DNA from: Lysobacter avium
GTDB taxonomy: Bacteria; Pseudomonadota; Gammaproteobacteria; Xanthomonadales; Xanthomonadaceae
Reading direction: 5' to 3'
DNA: 64,000 nucleotides
Assembly (NCBI RefSeq): GCF_015209745.1
Contig: NZ_CP063657.1
Span: forward strand, 1,984,001 to 2,048,000
Shown: positions 19,336 through 27,100 of the stretch, in pieces
Position numbering within the stretch: the first letter of the stretch is position 1
Layout: each line of letters opens with the position of its first letter
The notes under the pieces: model-generated
What the model was told of the DNA's origin: nothing
Seen by the model: only the letters and a program-made list of their open reading frames with translations
Databases searched by the model: none
Translations under genes and position numbers: made by a program

Positions 19336-22230
19336 TCACGCAGACTCGACGGTTTCCAGTTGCCCCATCTGTGGTGCGGGACGCCCGAGCAGGTAACCCT
19401 GCCCGCGCTCGCATCCCAGCTCAAACAGGATGTCGCGTTGCGCCTCGGTCTCGATGCCTTCGCCGATGGTGTGGATCCCCAGAGTCCCTGCCAGTGCCTG
19501 GATCGCGCGCACCACGGCGATGCTCTCGGCCTGCTTCTCTCCCGTCAATCCGGCCACGAAGCTGCGGTCGATCTTGAGGCATTCGATCGGGAATCGGTGC
19601 AGGCACGACAGCGCCGAATAGCCCGTGCCAAAGTCGTCCAGCTGGGCCAGCACGCCGTGGCTGCGAAGCGTGTGCAGGGTGCTCAGGGTCCGCCCGATAT
19701 CGTCGAACAGGGCAACCTCGGTGATCTCGATGCGCAACTGGTTCGGGTTCGCGCCGGCGTTGTGGATCAGGCGCATCAGGCGATCGGCAAAATCCGCCGA
19801 GCGGAAGTGGCGCGGCGAGACGTTGACCGACACATAGCCGTCCACGCCGCGCGACAGACGGGTGATCACCTGCGCGTACATCAGCCAGTCGACTTCCTCG
19901 ATCAGCCCGTTGTCTTCGCCCAGGCCGATGAACTCGCCGGGTGCCAGCAGGCCGCGCGTAGGGTGGCGCCAGCGCAGCAGTGCCTCGTGGCCGACGACCT
20001 GGTGCCCGTCCAGACTCATGATGGGCTGGTAGTAGGGAATGAAGTTGTCGCCGTTGATGGCCCGGCGCAGGTCCGCCTCCAGATCAAGGATGCGCGACGC
20101 CTCCTCGCGCATGTCCTCGTCGAACACCGCCCAGCGATCGCGGCCGCTGGCCTTGGCGCGGTACATCGCCGCGTCGGCATCGCGCAGCAGGTCGGTACCG
20201 CTGCCGTAACGCGGCTGCCACATCGCGATGCCGACGCTGGCGGACGGGAATACCTCGCGTCCGGCGATCCAGTAGGCCTGGCCCAGCGAATGCAGGACAC
20301 GCTGGGCCAGGCTCTTCGCCACATGCAGCCCCTCGATGTCATTGACCAGCACGGCGAACTCGTCCCCGCCCAGGCGGGCGACCAGGTCGTGGTCGCGGAC
20401 GGCAGCGACGATACGTCGGCCGGCCTCGACCAGCAGGTCATCACCGGCGGAATGGCCCACGCTGTCGTTGATCAGCTTGAACCGGTCCAGATCCAGGAAC
20501 AGCACCGCAAAGCCGCAGGAATCCTCCGACGGCGATACCGCGTGCGCGTTGGCCTGCGCCTTGGTGACTGCCACGCCCATGTGGTCGAGCAGCTGGCTGC
20601 GGTTGGGCAGTCCGGTGAGCTCGTCGTGGCGCGCCTGATGGGTCAGTTGCTGTTCCGCACGCATGCGCTCGCCGATCTGCTCCAGCAGCTCGGCATTGGC
20701 CATCGCCAGTTCACGCGTTCGTGAATCGACCCGCTGTTCCAGCTCGGCATGGGCCAATACGAGGCGCTCCTGCTCCTGCTTGCGGGTCAGGCCGATGCTG
20801 ATGTGGTTGGCGACAAAGTTGAGCAGGTCCTGGTCGCGGGCGGTGAAGGTGACGTCCTCCGAGTAGCTCTGCACCGCGATGACCCCAACCACCGTGTTGT
20901 CGCGGTACAGCGGCACCCCGAGCCAGCACTGGGCAACGGTGCCGTGGCCGCGGAATCCGGCCATCCGATGCGGGTCGGTCAGCAGCGCCCTGCCGGTTTC
21001 GATGACGTGCTCGGTCATCCCCGAGTCCAGGACGCGGCTGGCGCGGTGGGCATCGTGCTCGTCGATCGAGTAGGGAAACTCGAGTCGCGCGCCGTCTTCC
21101 GAAAGCAACGCGATATAGAAGTTGCGCGCGTCAAGCAGCTCGTTCACCACCGCATGTACCTGCGCGTAGAAGATCTCCAGCGTCCCGGCGCTGATCGAAA
21201 GCTCGGCGATGCGGTACAACGCGCGCTGGAGTTTTTCCGCACGCTGACGCTCGATGATCTCCGAGTGCAGATCGCGGTTGCTGAGCTGCAGCGCCTTGGT
21301 GCGCTCCTCGACGCGCCGCTCCAGTTCCTCACGTGCCTGGTAGCGATCCAGCGCGGTCAGGATGTGCTGGGCGACGAACCCAAGCAACGCCTGCTCCTCG
21401 ACCCCGTAACAGTCGGGCCGATCGTAGCTCTGCACCACGATCGCGCCGCACACCCTGTCATCGCGGCGCATCGTCACACCCAGCCAGTCGGCGCTGTCGG
21501 GGCCGTGGTTGGGGTCCTCCGATACTCCCAAACGGCGCCGTACATGCTCGGAGGAGCCGAAAACCGCTTCACCGAGGCGGATCAGCGCCATGGTCAGGCT
21601 GTTGGGCGCACTGTCCACGGGAATCTCGACCGAGGGGTCCGGCCGGAAGGAATCCATCTGGTCGGCGAAGTACAGGAACCGGTAGGTCTGTGCTGCGTCG
21701 TCATAGAGGACGATGTAGAAATTTTCCGCGTACATGAGCCGGGCGACCACGGCATGGATCCGCTGGAGCATGTCCACAAGCTCCAGGCTCGATCCGGCGA
21801 GGTCGGCGATCTCGTACAGCGCCTGCTGCAACTGCTCCGACTTCTCCAGCTCCTTGACCCGCGAGCTCGCGCGCGTTGCCGCCAGGTGCAACTCGATGGT
21901 GCGCGTGGCGAGCACCATCCATGCCGTGCGCTGCGCGGCGGTCATGGCTTCAGGCAGCTCGACCACCAGCACCGACTGGCCCTGACCCCCATCCCAGTCC
22001 AGTTCGATGTGGTGGGCGCCGTCAGCGTCCTCCTCCCACTCAAGCGCCCTTGCAGCATCGTGAACCGCGCGATCCGCTCCGCGGGGAAGGGAATCGCGCG
22101 ACCGCAGATGCAGGCGCGAGCCCGGCGGCAGCGTCGCGTTGATCATCGGCAGCAGTCCGTCGCCTCCCTCGCGTTGCACCGCAGCGGGATCGCCTGCGGC
22201 GTGCGCAATGGACGTGGTGTGGTGGCGCAC
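19336..22230 (-). CDS. GAF-GAF-GGDEF-EAL cyclic-di-GMP enzyme
   Basis: A large soluble signalling protein of about 964 residues with no membrane segment. Domains: an N-terminal region of no clear family (1-125), a coiled coil, GAF about 150-295, coiled coil, GAF about 345-480, coiled coil, GGDEF about 530-705 and EAL about 720-955. The diguanylate cyclase motif is intact (GGDEF 621-625), with a product-inhibition site RxxD (612-615) five residues ahead. The phosphodiesterase motifs are also intact: EAL 749-751, DDFGTGYS 865-872, KIDRSF 886-891 and EGIET 924-928. I chose GTG at 22230, preceded by GGGGAGAAG. An ATG at 22146 is the alternative; the frame stays open to 22464. Confidence 0.9.
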   Translation of the reverse strand: MRHHTTSIAHAAGDPAAVQREGGDGLLPMINATLPPGSRLHLRSRDSLPRGADRAVHDAARALEWEEDADGAHHIELDWDGGQGQSVLVVELPEAMTAAQRTAWMVLATRTIELHLAATRASSRVKELEKSEQLQQALYEIADLAGSSLELVDMLQRIHAVVARLMYAENFYIVLYDDAAQTYRFLYFADQMDSFRPDPSVEIPVDSAPNSLTMALIRLGEAVFGSSEHVRRRLGVSEDPNHGPDSADWLGVTMRRDDRVCGAIVVQSYDRPDCYGVEEQALLGFVAQHILTALDRYQAREELERRVEERTKALQLSNRDLHSEIIERQRAEKLQRALYRIAELSISAGTLEIFYAQVHAVVNELLDARNFYIALLSEDGARLEFPYSIDEHDAHRASRVLDSGMTEHVIETGRALLTDPHRMAGFRGHGTVAQCWLGVPLYRDNTVVGVIAVQSYSEDVTFTARDQDLLNFVANHISIGLTRKQEQERLVLAHAELEQRVDSRTRELAMANAELLEQIGERMRAEQQLTHQARHDELTGLPNRSQLLDHMGVAVTKAQANAHAVSPSEDSCGFAVLFLDLDRFKLINDSVGHSAGDDLLVEAGRRIVAAVRDHDLVARLGGDEFAVLVNDIEGLHVAKSLAQRVLHSLGQAYWIAGREVFPSASVGIAMWQPRYGSGTDLLRDADAAMYRAKASGRDRWAVFDEDMREEASRILDLEADLRRAINGDNFIPYYQPIMSLDGHQVVGHEALLRWRHPTRGLLAPGEFIGLGEDNGLIEEVDWLMYAQVITRLSRGVDGYVSVNVSPRHFRSADFADRLMRLIHNAGANPNQLRIEITEVALFDDIGRTLSTLHTLRSHGVLAQLDDFGTGYSALSCLHRFPIECLKIDRSFVAGLTGEKQAESIAVVRAIQALAGTLGIHTIGEGIETEAQRDILFELGCERGQGYLLGRPAPQMGQLETVESA

Positions 22231-22448
22231 TGTCAGCTTCTCCCCCTGTTGGCGCAGGCAGAATAGCGCGACACGGGCTTGGATGCGCCGGATCCGCGCC
22301 GCACGCCTTTCGCGGTGCGTCCTTTGCCGTACGGGCGGAGCGGCTTTACCCTGAGCGCCATGCAGCACGAGCGCCGCCAGCCCCCTCCCTGTATCCCTCC
22401 GCAGCTGCTCCAGCCGTGCGTCCGGAGCTTCCGGCCAGGCGTCCGGTA

Positions 22449-23060
22449 ATGGGCGATTACACACTGGCGGGCCGCGCCAGCCACGAGATCGAGGTCAAGC
22501 ACAGCCGCTTTCTTGCGCTTGCGGCGCCGGTGGACTCGCCCGAGGCGGCACTGGCTTTCGTGGCCGAGGTAGGCGATCCGGCCGCCACCCACAACTGCTG
22601 GGCCTACCGGATCGGTGAGCTGTACCGGTCCAGCGATGACGGCGAGCCGGCCGGTACCGCGGGGCGTCCCATCCTGTCGGCGATCGATGGCCAGGGACTG
22701 GACCAGACCGCGGTTGTGGTGACGCGCTGGTACGGCGGCATCAACCTGGGCGCCGGCGGACTGGTCCGTGCCTACGGCGGCTGCGCGGCGGAATGCCTGC
22801 GCACCGCGCGGCGCCGTCCGCTGATCGAGTATGTCGAGTGCACGCTCCAGTTCGGTTTCGCCGATACCGGCGTGGTCCACGCGGCACTGGCCGCGCACGG
22901 GGTCGAGAAGCTGGACGAGCGGTTCACCGCCGCCGGCGCCCACCTGAGGCTGCGCCTGCCCGCCAGCCGGCTGGACGAACTGGGCGAGCATCTGCGCGAT
23001 GCAACGCGCGACCGCGCGCGGCTGGCCTCCACCGCCGCGGACACGGACCAGCCACGATGA
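22449..23060 (+). CDS. YigZ/IMPACT family protein
   Basis: A 203-residue protein of the YigZ/IMPACT family (UPF0029), whose biochemical role in bacteria is unsettled; the fold suggests nucleic-acid binding. Family motifs seen: EIEVKHSRFLA near the N-terminus, THNCWAYRIG, SSDDGEPAGTAGRPIL and VVVTRWYGGINLGAGGLVRAYG, followed by the smaller C-terminal domain. The ATG at 22449 (MGDYTLAG) fits the family start; a GTG at 22416 would add 11 unconserved residues. It is divergent from the GGDEF-EAL gene and 40 bp ahead of the ABC transporter gene. Confidence 0.88.
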   Translation: MGDYTLAGRASHEIEVKHSRFLALAAPVDSPEAALAFVAEVGDPAATHNCWAYRIGELYRSSDDGEPAGTAGRPILSAIDGQGLDQTAVVVTRWYGGINLGAGGLVRAYGGCAAECLRTARRRPLIEYVECTLQFGFADTGVVHAALAAHGVEKLDERFTAAGAHLRLRLPASRLDELGEHLRDATRDRARLASTAADTDQPR

Positions 23061-23100
23061 TTCCGCGACGCACCCAACTTGATAGCGGACAATACCGCGC

Positions 23101-24891
23101 ATGAGTGACACTTCCGCAGCACCCGCACCGACCACTGAGTCCGCTACGGCGAAGCCCGCCGTCGGCAACCTCAAGGCACTCTGGCCGTTCGTCAGCCGCC
23201 ACCGCGCCCTGTTTGCCGGCTGGCTGATCGCCCTGGCGTGCTCGTCGGCGGCCACACTGAGCCTGCCTGTCGCCTTCAAGACCATGATCGACCGTGGCTT
23301 CGCCCAGGGCGGCGGCAGCGCGATCGACCAGGCCTTCGTGCTGCTGTTCGCCGTTGCGGTGGCACTGGCGCTGGCCACCGCGGCGCGCTTCTTCTTCGTG
23401 TCGCTGCTCGGCGAGCGCGTGGTCGCCGACCTGCGCGGCCGCCTCTACTCGCACCTGATCGGCCTGGACGCCGGCTTCCACGACCGCAGCCGCAGCGGCG
23501 AGCTGGTCTCGCGCCTGACCGCGGACGCGGAACTGCTGCGCGGCGTCATCGCCACCAGCATGTCGGTGGCGCTGCGCAGCGTGGTGACCTTCCTGGGCAG
23601 CATCGTGATGCTGTTCGTCAGCAGCCCCCACCTGGCGGCGTATGCACTGGTCGGCATTCCGCTGGCCGTGTTGCCGATCGTGGTCGGCGGTCGCCGGCTG
23701 AAGCGGATCTCGCGTGACAGCCAAGACCGGGTCGCCGACGCCAACACGCTGGCCAACGAGACCCTGGGCGCGGTGTCCACCGTGCAGGCGCATGCGCGCG
23801 AACCCTATGAACTGGGTCGCTTCAGCGACGCGCTGAAGATCGCCGTCGCCACCGCACGCCGCCGCATCCAGGCCCAGGCGTGGGTGACCGCAATCGCGAT
23901 CGTGTTGATTTTCGGCGCGATCACCCTGGTGCTGTGGTCCGGCGCCCACGATGTCGCCGAAGGCCGGATGAGCGCCGGCACGCTGGGCCAGTTCGTCCTG
24001 TACGCGATGATCGGCGGCGGCTCGGTGGGCTCGCTGGCGGAAGTCTGGAACGAGGTGCAGCGAGCCGCCGGCGGCATGGGCCGGATCGGTGAGCTGCTCG
24101 CCGAGGAGTCCAGCATTACCGCGCCCGCGCATCCCGAACCGCTGCCCGCGCCGCTGCGTGGCGACATCGTCCTGGACGGGGTCACCTTCCATTACCCGAT
24201 GCGTCCGGACCACCCGGCTCTGGAGGATTTCAGCCTGCACGTGCATCCCGGAGAGACCGTCGCCCTGGTCGGCCCGTCGGGTGCCGGCAAGAGCACCGTG
24301 CTGTCGATGCTGCTGCGCTTCCACGATCCGGCCCAGGGCAGCATCACCATCGACGGCATCGACATCCGCCGTTTCGACCCGGCCGACCTGCGCGGCGCCA
24401 TTGCGCTGGTGCCGCAGCAACCGAGCATCTTCGCCACCACCGCTCGCGACAACATCCGTTACGGCCGCCTGGAAGCCAGCGACGCCGACGTCGACGCGGC
24501 CGTGGAGGCTGCCCACGCCAGCGATTTCATCAGCGCGCTGCCCGAGGGACTGGACACCGAGCTCGGTGAACGCGGCGCGCGCCTGTCGGGCGGCCAGCAG
24601 CAACGCATCGCGATCGCCCGCGCCCTGCTCAAGGACGCGCCGATCCTGCTCCTGGACGAGGCCACCAGCGCGCTGGACGCACAGAGCGAGCGCGCGGTGC
24701 AGCAGGCCCTGGACACGTTGATGGAGGGTCGCACCACGCTGGTCATCGCGCATCGACTGGCGACTGTGCTCAAGGCCGACCGGATCGTGGTGATGGACCA
24801 CGGCCGTATCGTCGCCGAAGGCACCCACGACCAGCTGTTGCGCGAAGACGGCCTGTACGCCGACCTGGCCAAGCTGCAGTTCCTGGATTGA
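23101..24891 (+). CDS. ABCB-type half-transporter (MsbA-related exporter)
   Basis: A 596-residue half-ABC exporter. The N-terminal part (to about residue 330) is a six-helix exporter domain. The C-terminal nucleotide-binding domain has Walker A GPSGAGKST, Q-loop VPQQPS, signature LSGGQQQR, Walker B ILLLDEAT and H-loop IAHR, all intact. It works as a homodimer or pairs with another half-transporter. It resembles the MsbA-related multidrug or lipid exporter group, distinct from true MsbA. The substrate is unknown. Its stop overlaps the start of the next transporter gene. Confidence 0.9.
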   Translation: MSDTSAAPAPTTESATAKPAVGNLKALWPFVSRHRALFAGWLIALACSSAATLSLPVAFKTMIDRGFAQGGGSAIDQAFVLLFAVAVALALATAARFFFVSLLGERVVADLRGRLYSHLIGLDAGFHDRSRSGELVSRLTADAELLRGVIATSMSVALRSVVTFLGSIVMLFVSSPHLAAYALVGIPLAVLPIVVGGRRLKRISRDSQDRVADANTLANETLGAVSTVQAHAREPYELGRFSDALKIAVATARRRIQAQAWVTAIAIVLIFGAITLVLWSGAHDVAEGRMSAGTLGQFVLYAMIGGGSVGSLAEVWNEVQRAAGGMGRIGELLAEESSITAPAHPEPLPAPLRGDIVLDGVTFHYPMRPDHPALEDFSLHVHPGETVALVGPSGAGKSTVLSMLLRFHDPAQGSITIDGIDIRRFDPADLRGAIALVPQQPSIFATTARDNIRYGRLEASDADVDAAVEAAHASDFISALPEGLDTELGERGARLSGGQQQRIAIARALLKDAPILLLDEATSALDAQSERAVQQALDTLMEGRTTLVIAHRLATVLKADRIVVMDHGRIVAEGTHDQLLREDGLYADLAKLQFLD

Positions 24892-26399
24892 GCAAAAAAC
24901 AGGCCAAGAGCGTGCGCCTGCTGACGGAAGGTCCCGTCGGCCGCACGATGATCGTCTTCGCGCTGCCGATCATGGCCGGCAACGCGGCGCAGTCGCTGAA
25001 CGGCTCGATCAATGCGATCTGGGTCGGCCGTTTCCTCGGCGAGGCGGCGCTGACGGCGACCGCCAACGCCAACAACGTGATGTTCTTCCTGATCGGCGCG
25101 GTATTCGGCATCGGCATGGCCGCCACGATCCTGATCGGCCAGGCCACCGGCGCCCACGACAACGCCCAGGCGCGCCGGGTGATGGGCACCAGTGCGACGT
25201 TCTTCATCAGCCTGTCGGTGATTCTGGCGGTGACCGGATGGTTCGTCACCAATCCGCTGCTGCGCTTGATGGACACGCCTGCGGCGGCGCTGCCGTTGGC
25301 GGAGAGCTACCTGAAGGTGATCTTCCTGGCGATGCCGTTCATCTACGCGTTCGCCTTCGTGTCCGCGGCGCTGCGCGGTGTCGGCGATTCGCGCACCCCG
25401 TTCCGTTTCCTGCTGCTGTCGGTGATCCTGGACGTGATTTTCAATCCGCTGCTGATCTTCGGCATTGGACCGTTTCCGGAGATGGGGATCGCCGGCTCGG
25501 CGACCGCAACGGTCGTTGGCCAGGGCATCAGCCTGCTGGCGATGCTGCTGTACCTGCGCCGCAAGCAGCATCCCTTGTGGCTCGGCCGGGCGGACGCGCA
25601 CCTGTTCCGGGTGGACCTGACGATCCTGCGCGCACTCGTGGTCAAGGGCGTACCGATGGGCCTGCAGATGGTGCTGATCTCGCTGGCGATGATCGCGATG
25701 ATGACGATGGTCAACGCCTACGGCATCGCCACCGCAGCGGCGTACGGCGCGGCGCTGCAATTGTGGACCTACGTGCAGATGCCGGCGATGGCGATCGGCG
25801 CCGCCTGCTCCTCGATTGCAGCGCAAAGCGTCGGTGCCGGCGACTGGAAGCGGGTGGACGCCACCGCCCACACCGGCATCGGCTACAACTTCCTCCTCAC
25901 CGGCGGCCTGATCGCGCCATTGATCCTGCTGGATCGCTACAGCTTCGCGCTGTTCCTGCCCGACGGCAGCGACTCGATGGAGATCGCCCGCCACCTCAAC
26001 CACATCGGCGTGTGGTCGTTCCTGTTCTTCGGCGTGACCTTCGTGGTCTCCGGCGTGGTTCGTGCCACCGGTGCGGTGATTCCGCCGCTGGTGATCCTCG
26101 CCATCGCCTTGTGGGGCGTGCGCGTGCCGTTCGCGGAGATGCTGCAGCCCTTGATGGGCGTGGACGCGGTGTGGTGGAGTTTCCCGGTCAGCGCCGCCTC
26201 GGCGATGGTGATGTCGCTGGCGTATTACCGCTGGGGCCGCTGGCGCAGCGCGAAGATGCTGCCGACCGACCCGCGCGAGGTCGCCATTCCGTCCGAGGTC
26301 CCGGCCTGCGCACCGTCACCGATCGCCGACCCCGCTCCGGATCGGGACCGGGAAGCAGACGATGTGGCAGGCGCTGCGCTGGATGTCCGCGGTAGTTGA
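24888..26399 (+). CDS. MATE family efflux transporter
   Basis: A 503-residue, twelve-segment membrane antiporter of the MATE family, which exports drugs or metabolites using a sodium or proton gradient. Typical sequence includes GPVGRTMIVFALPIMAGNAAQSLNG at the first helix (family-wide PI/N pattern), ALRGVGDSRTPF and, in the second half, GVPMGLQMVLISLAM. The start is a TTG at 24888 that overlaps the TGA of the ABC gene (TTGA), implying translational coupling. No ATG lies near a family-matching N-terminus. The last 45 residues are a soluble acidic Pro-rich tail. Confidence 0.9.
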   Translation: MSKKQAKSVRLLTEGPVGRTMIVFALPIMAGNAAQSLNGSINAIWVGRFLGEAALTATANANNVMFFLIGAVFGIGMAATILIGQATGAHDNAQARRVMGTSATFFISLSVILAVTGWFVTNPLLRLMDTPAAALPLAESYLKVIFLAMPFIYAFAFVSAALRGVGDSRTPFRFLLLSVILDVIFNPLLIFGIGPFPEMGIAGSATATVVGQGISLLAMLLYLRRKQHPLWLGRADAHLFRVDLTILRALVVKGVPMGLQMVLISLAMIAMMTMVNAYGIATAAAYGAALQLWTYVQMPAMAIGAACSSIAAQSVGAGDWKRVDATAHTGIGYNFLLTGGLIAPLILLDRYSFALFLPDGSDSMEIARHLNHIGVWSFLFFGVTFVVSGVVRATGAVIPPLVILAIALWGVRVPFAEMLQPLMGVDAVWWSFPVSAASAMVMSLAYYRWGRWRSAKMLPTDPREVAIPSEVPACAPSPIADPAPDRDREADDVAGAALDVRGS

Positions 26400-26452
26400 G
26401 CTGGTGGCCGTGGAACTCTCCGCGAGCGCAGCCAGCGGGCAAAGTGGCGGTG

Positions 26453-26464
26453 ATCCTCGAGGAT
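26453..26464. promoter_or_regulatory. Perfect 12-bp palindrome upstream of copper genes
   Basis: ATCCTCGAGGAT is a perfect dyad about 85 bp ahead of the DUF2946 ATG; the half tcctcg is repeated at 26465-26470. It lies only 7 bp from a second inverted repeat (26471-26494). Function not known. Confidence 0.4.
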
Positions 26465-26470
26465 TCCTCG

Positions 26471-26494
26471 CAACCATACGGTCAAGCATGGTTG
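26471..26494. promoter_or_regulatory. Inverted repeat CAACCAT-N10-ATGGTTG upstream of the DUF2946-oprC pair
   Basis: A perfect 7-bp inverted repeat (26471-26477 and 26488-26494) with a 10-bp spacer, about one helical turn and a half between centres of the arms, as expected for a dimeric regulator. It lies 53 bp ahead of the DUF2946 start codon. It does not match the CueR pattern I know. A copper-responsive role is inferred only from the downstream genes. Confidence 0.45.
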
Positions 26495-26546
26495 GACTTG
26501 ACCTGGATCAGCACGTGGTGGTGCACGTGCCTGACAATAGCCGCAC

Positions 26547-27020
26547 ATGAACCGCCGCCTGTTCCACCGCTGGATGAGCCACCTGGCCCTCGCCGCCATC
26601 GTGGCGTTGAGCCTGGTGCCCAGCGTTGGCCGCCTGGCGGGCCAGCCGGCAATGTCGATGCACGCGATGCCGGCCGAGGCGACGATGCGCGGGCACAGCG
26701 CAGAGGCTGGACATAACGCGAATCCGGCGCACTCCGGCAAGGCCGCCGCCGCGACCTCGGCCATCGCCATTGCCCACGGGCCTGCGTCCACCCTCGATAC
26801 AGCCGATGGACAGCCGGCTGCCGGCAACGGCCATCACGGCTCGGACGACGACTGCGCGTACTGCCCGTTGCTTGCCGGGACGACCGCCCTGCCCGTTCCC
26901 GGCCTCCCGGCTGCGTTGCCTGTCCAAGGCACCGCGGTGCGTGTGCCGGCGACCCGGACCCCCGCATTGGATCGGCACCCGACCGGCCTGGGCTCCCGCG
27001 GACCGCCGATCACGGCCTGA
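26547..27020 (+). CDS. DUF2946 family protein, probable copper-handling partner of OprC
   Basis: A 157-residue protein with an N-terminal hydrophobic segment (LALAAIVALSLVPSV) that could be a signal peptide or anchor. After it comes a His/Met-rich stretch (MSMHAMP, then GHSAEAGHNANPAHSG) and the family-defining DDDCAYCPLLAG with a CxxC pair. DUF2946 genes commonly precede TonB-dependent copper receptor genes, as here (oprC starts 80 bp downstream). The His, Met and Cys content fits copper binding, but the role is not established. No good ribosome-binding site precedes ATG 26547; a GTG at 26517 is an alternative. Confidence 0.75.
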   Translation: MNRRLFHRWMSHLALAAIVALSLVPSVGRLAGQPAMSMHAMPAEATMRGHSAEAGHNANPAHSGKAAAATSAIAIAHGPASTLDTADGQPAAGNGHHGSDDDCAYCPLLAGTTALPVPGLPAALPVQGTAVRVPATRTPALDRHPTGLGSRGPPITA

Positions 27021-27100
27021 GCTCCGCCCTCCGCGTTCCCCCTTCTCGACCCCGCATCCGCGGCAATGGCCGCGCGCACCCCGGTGCCAGGAGTTTGACC

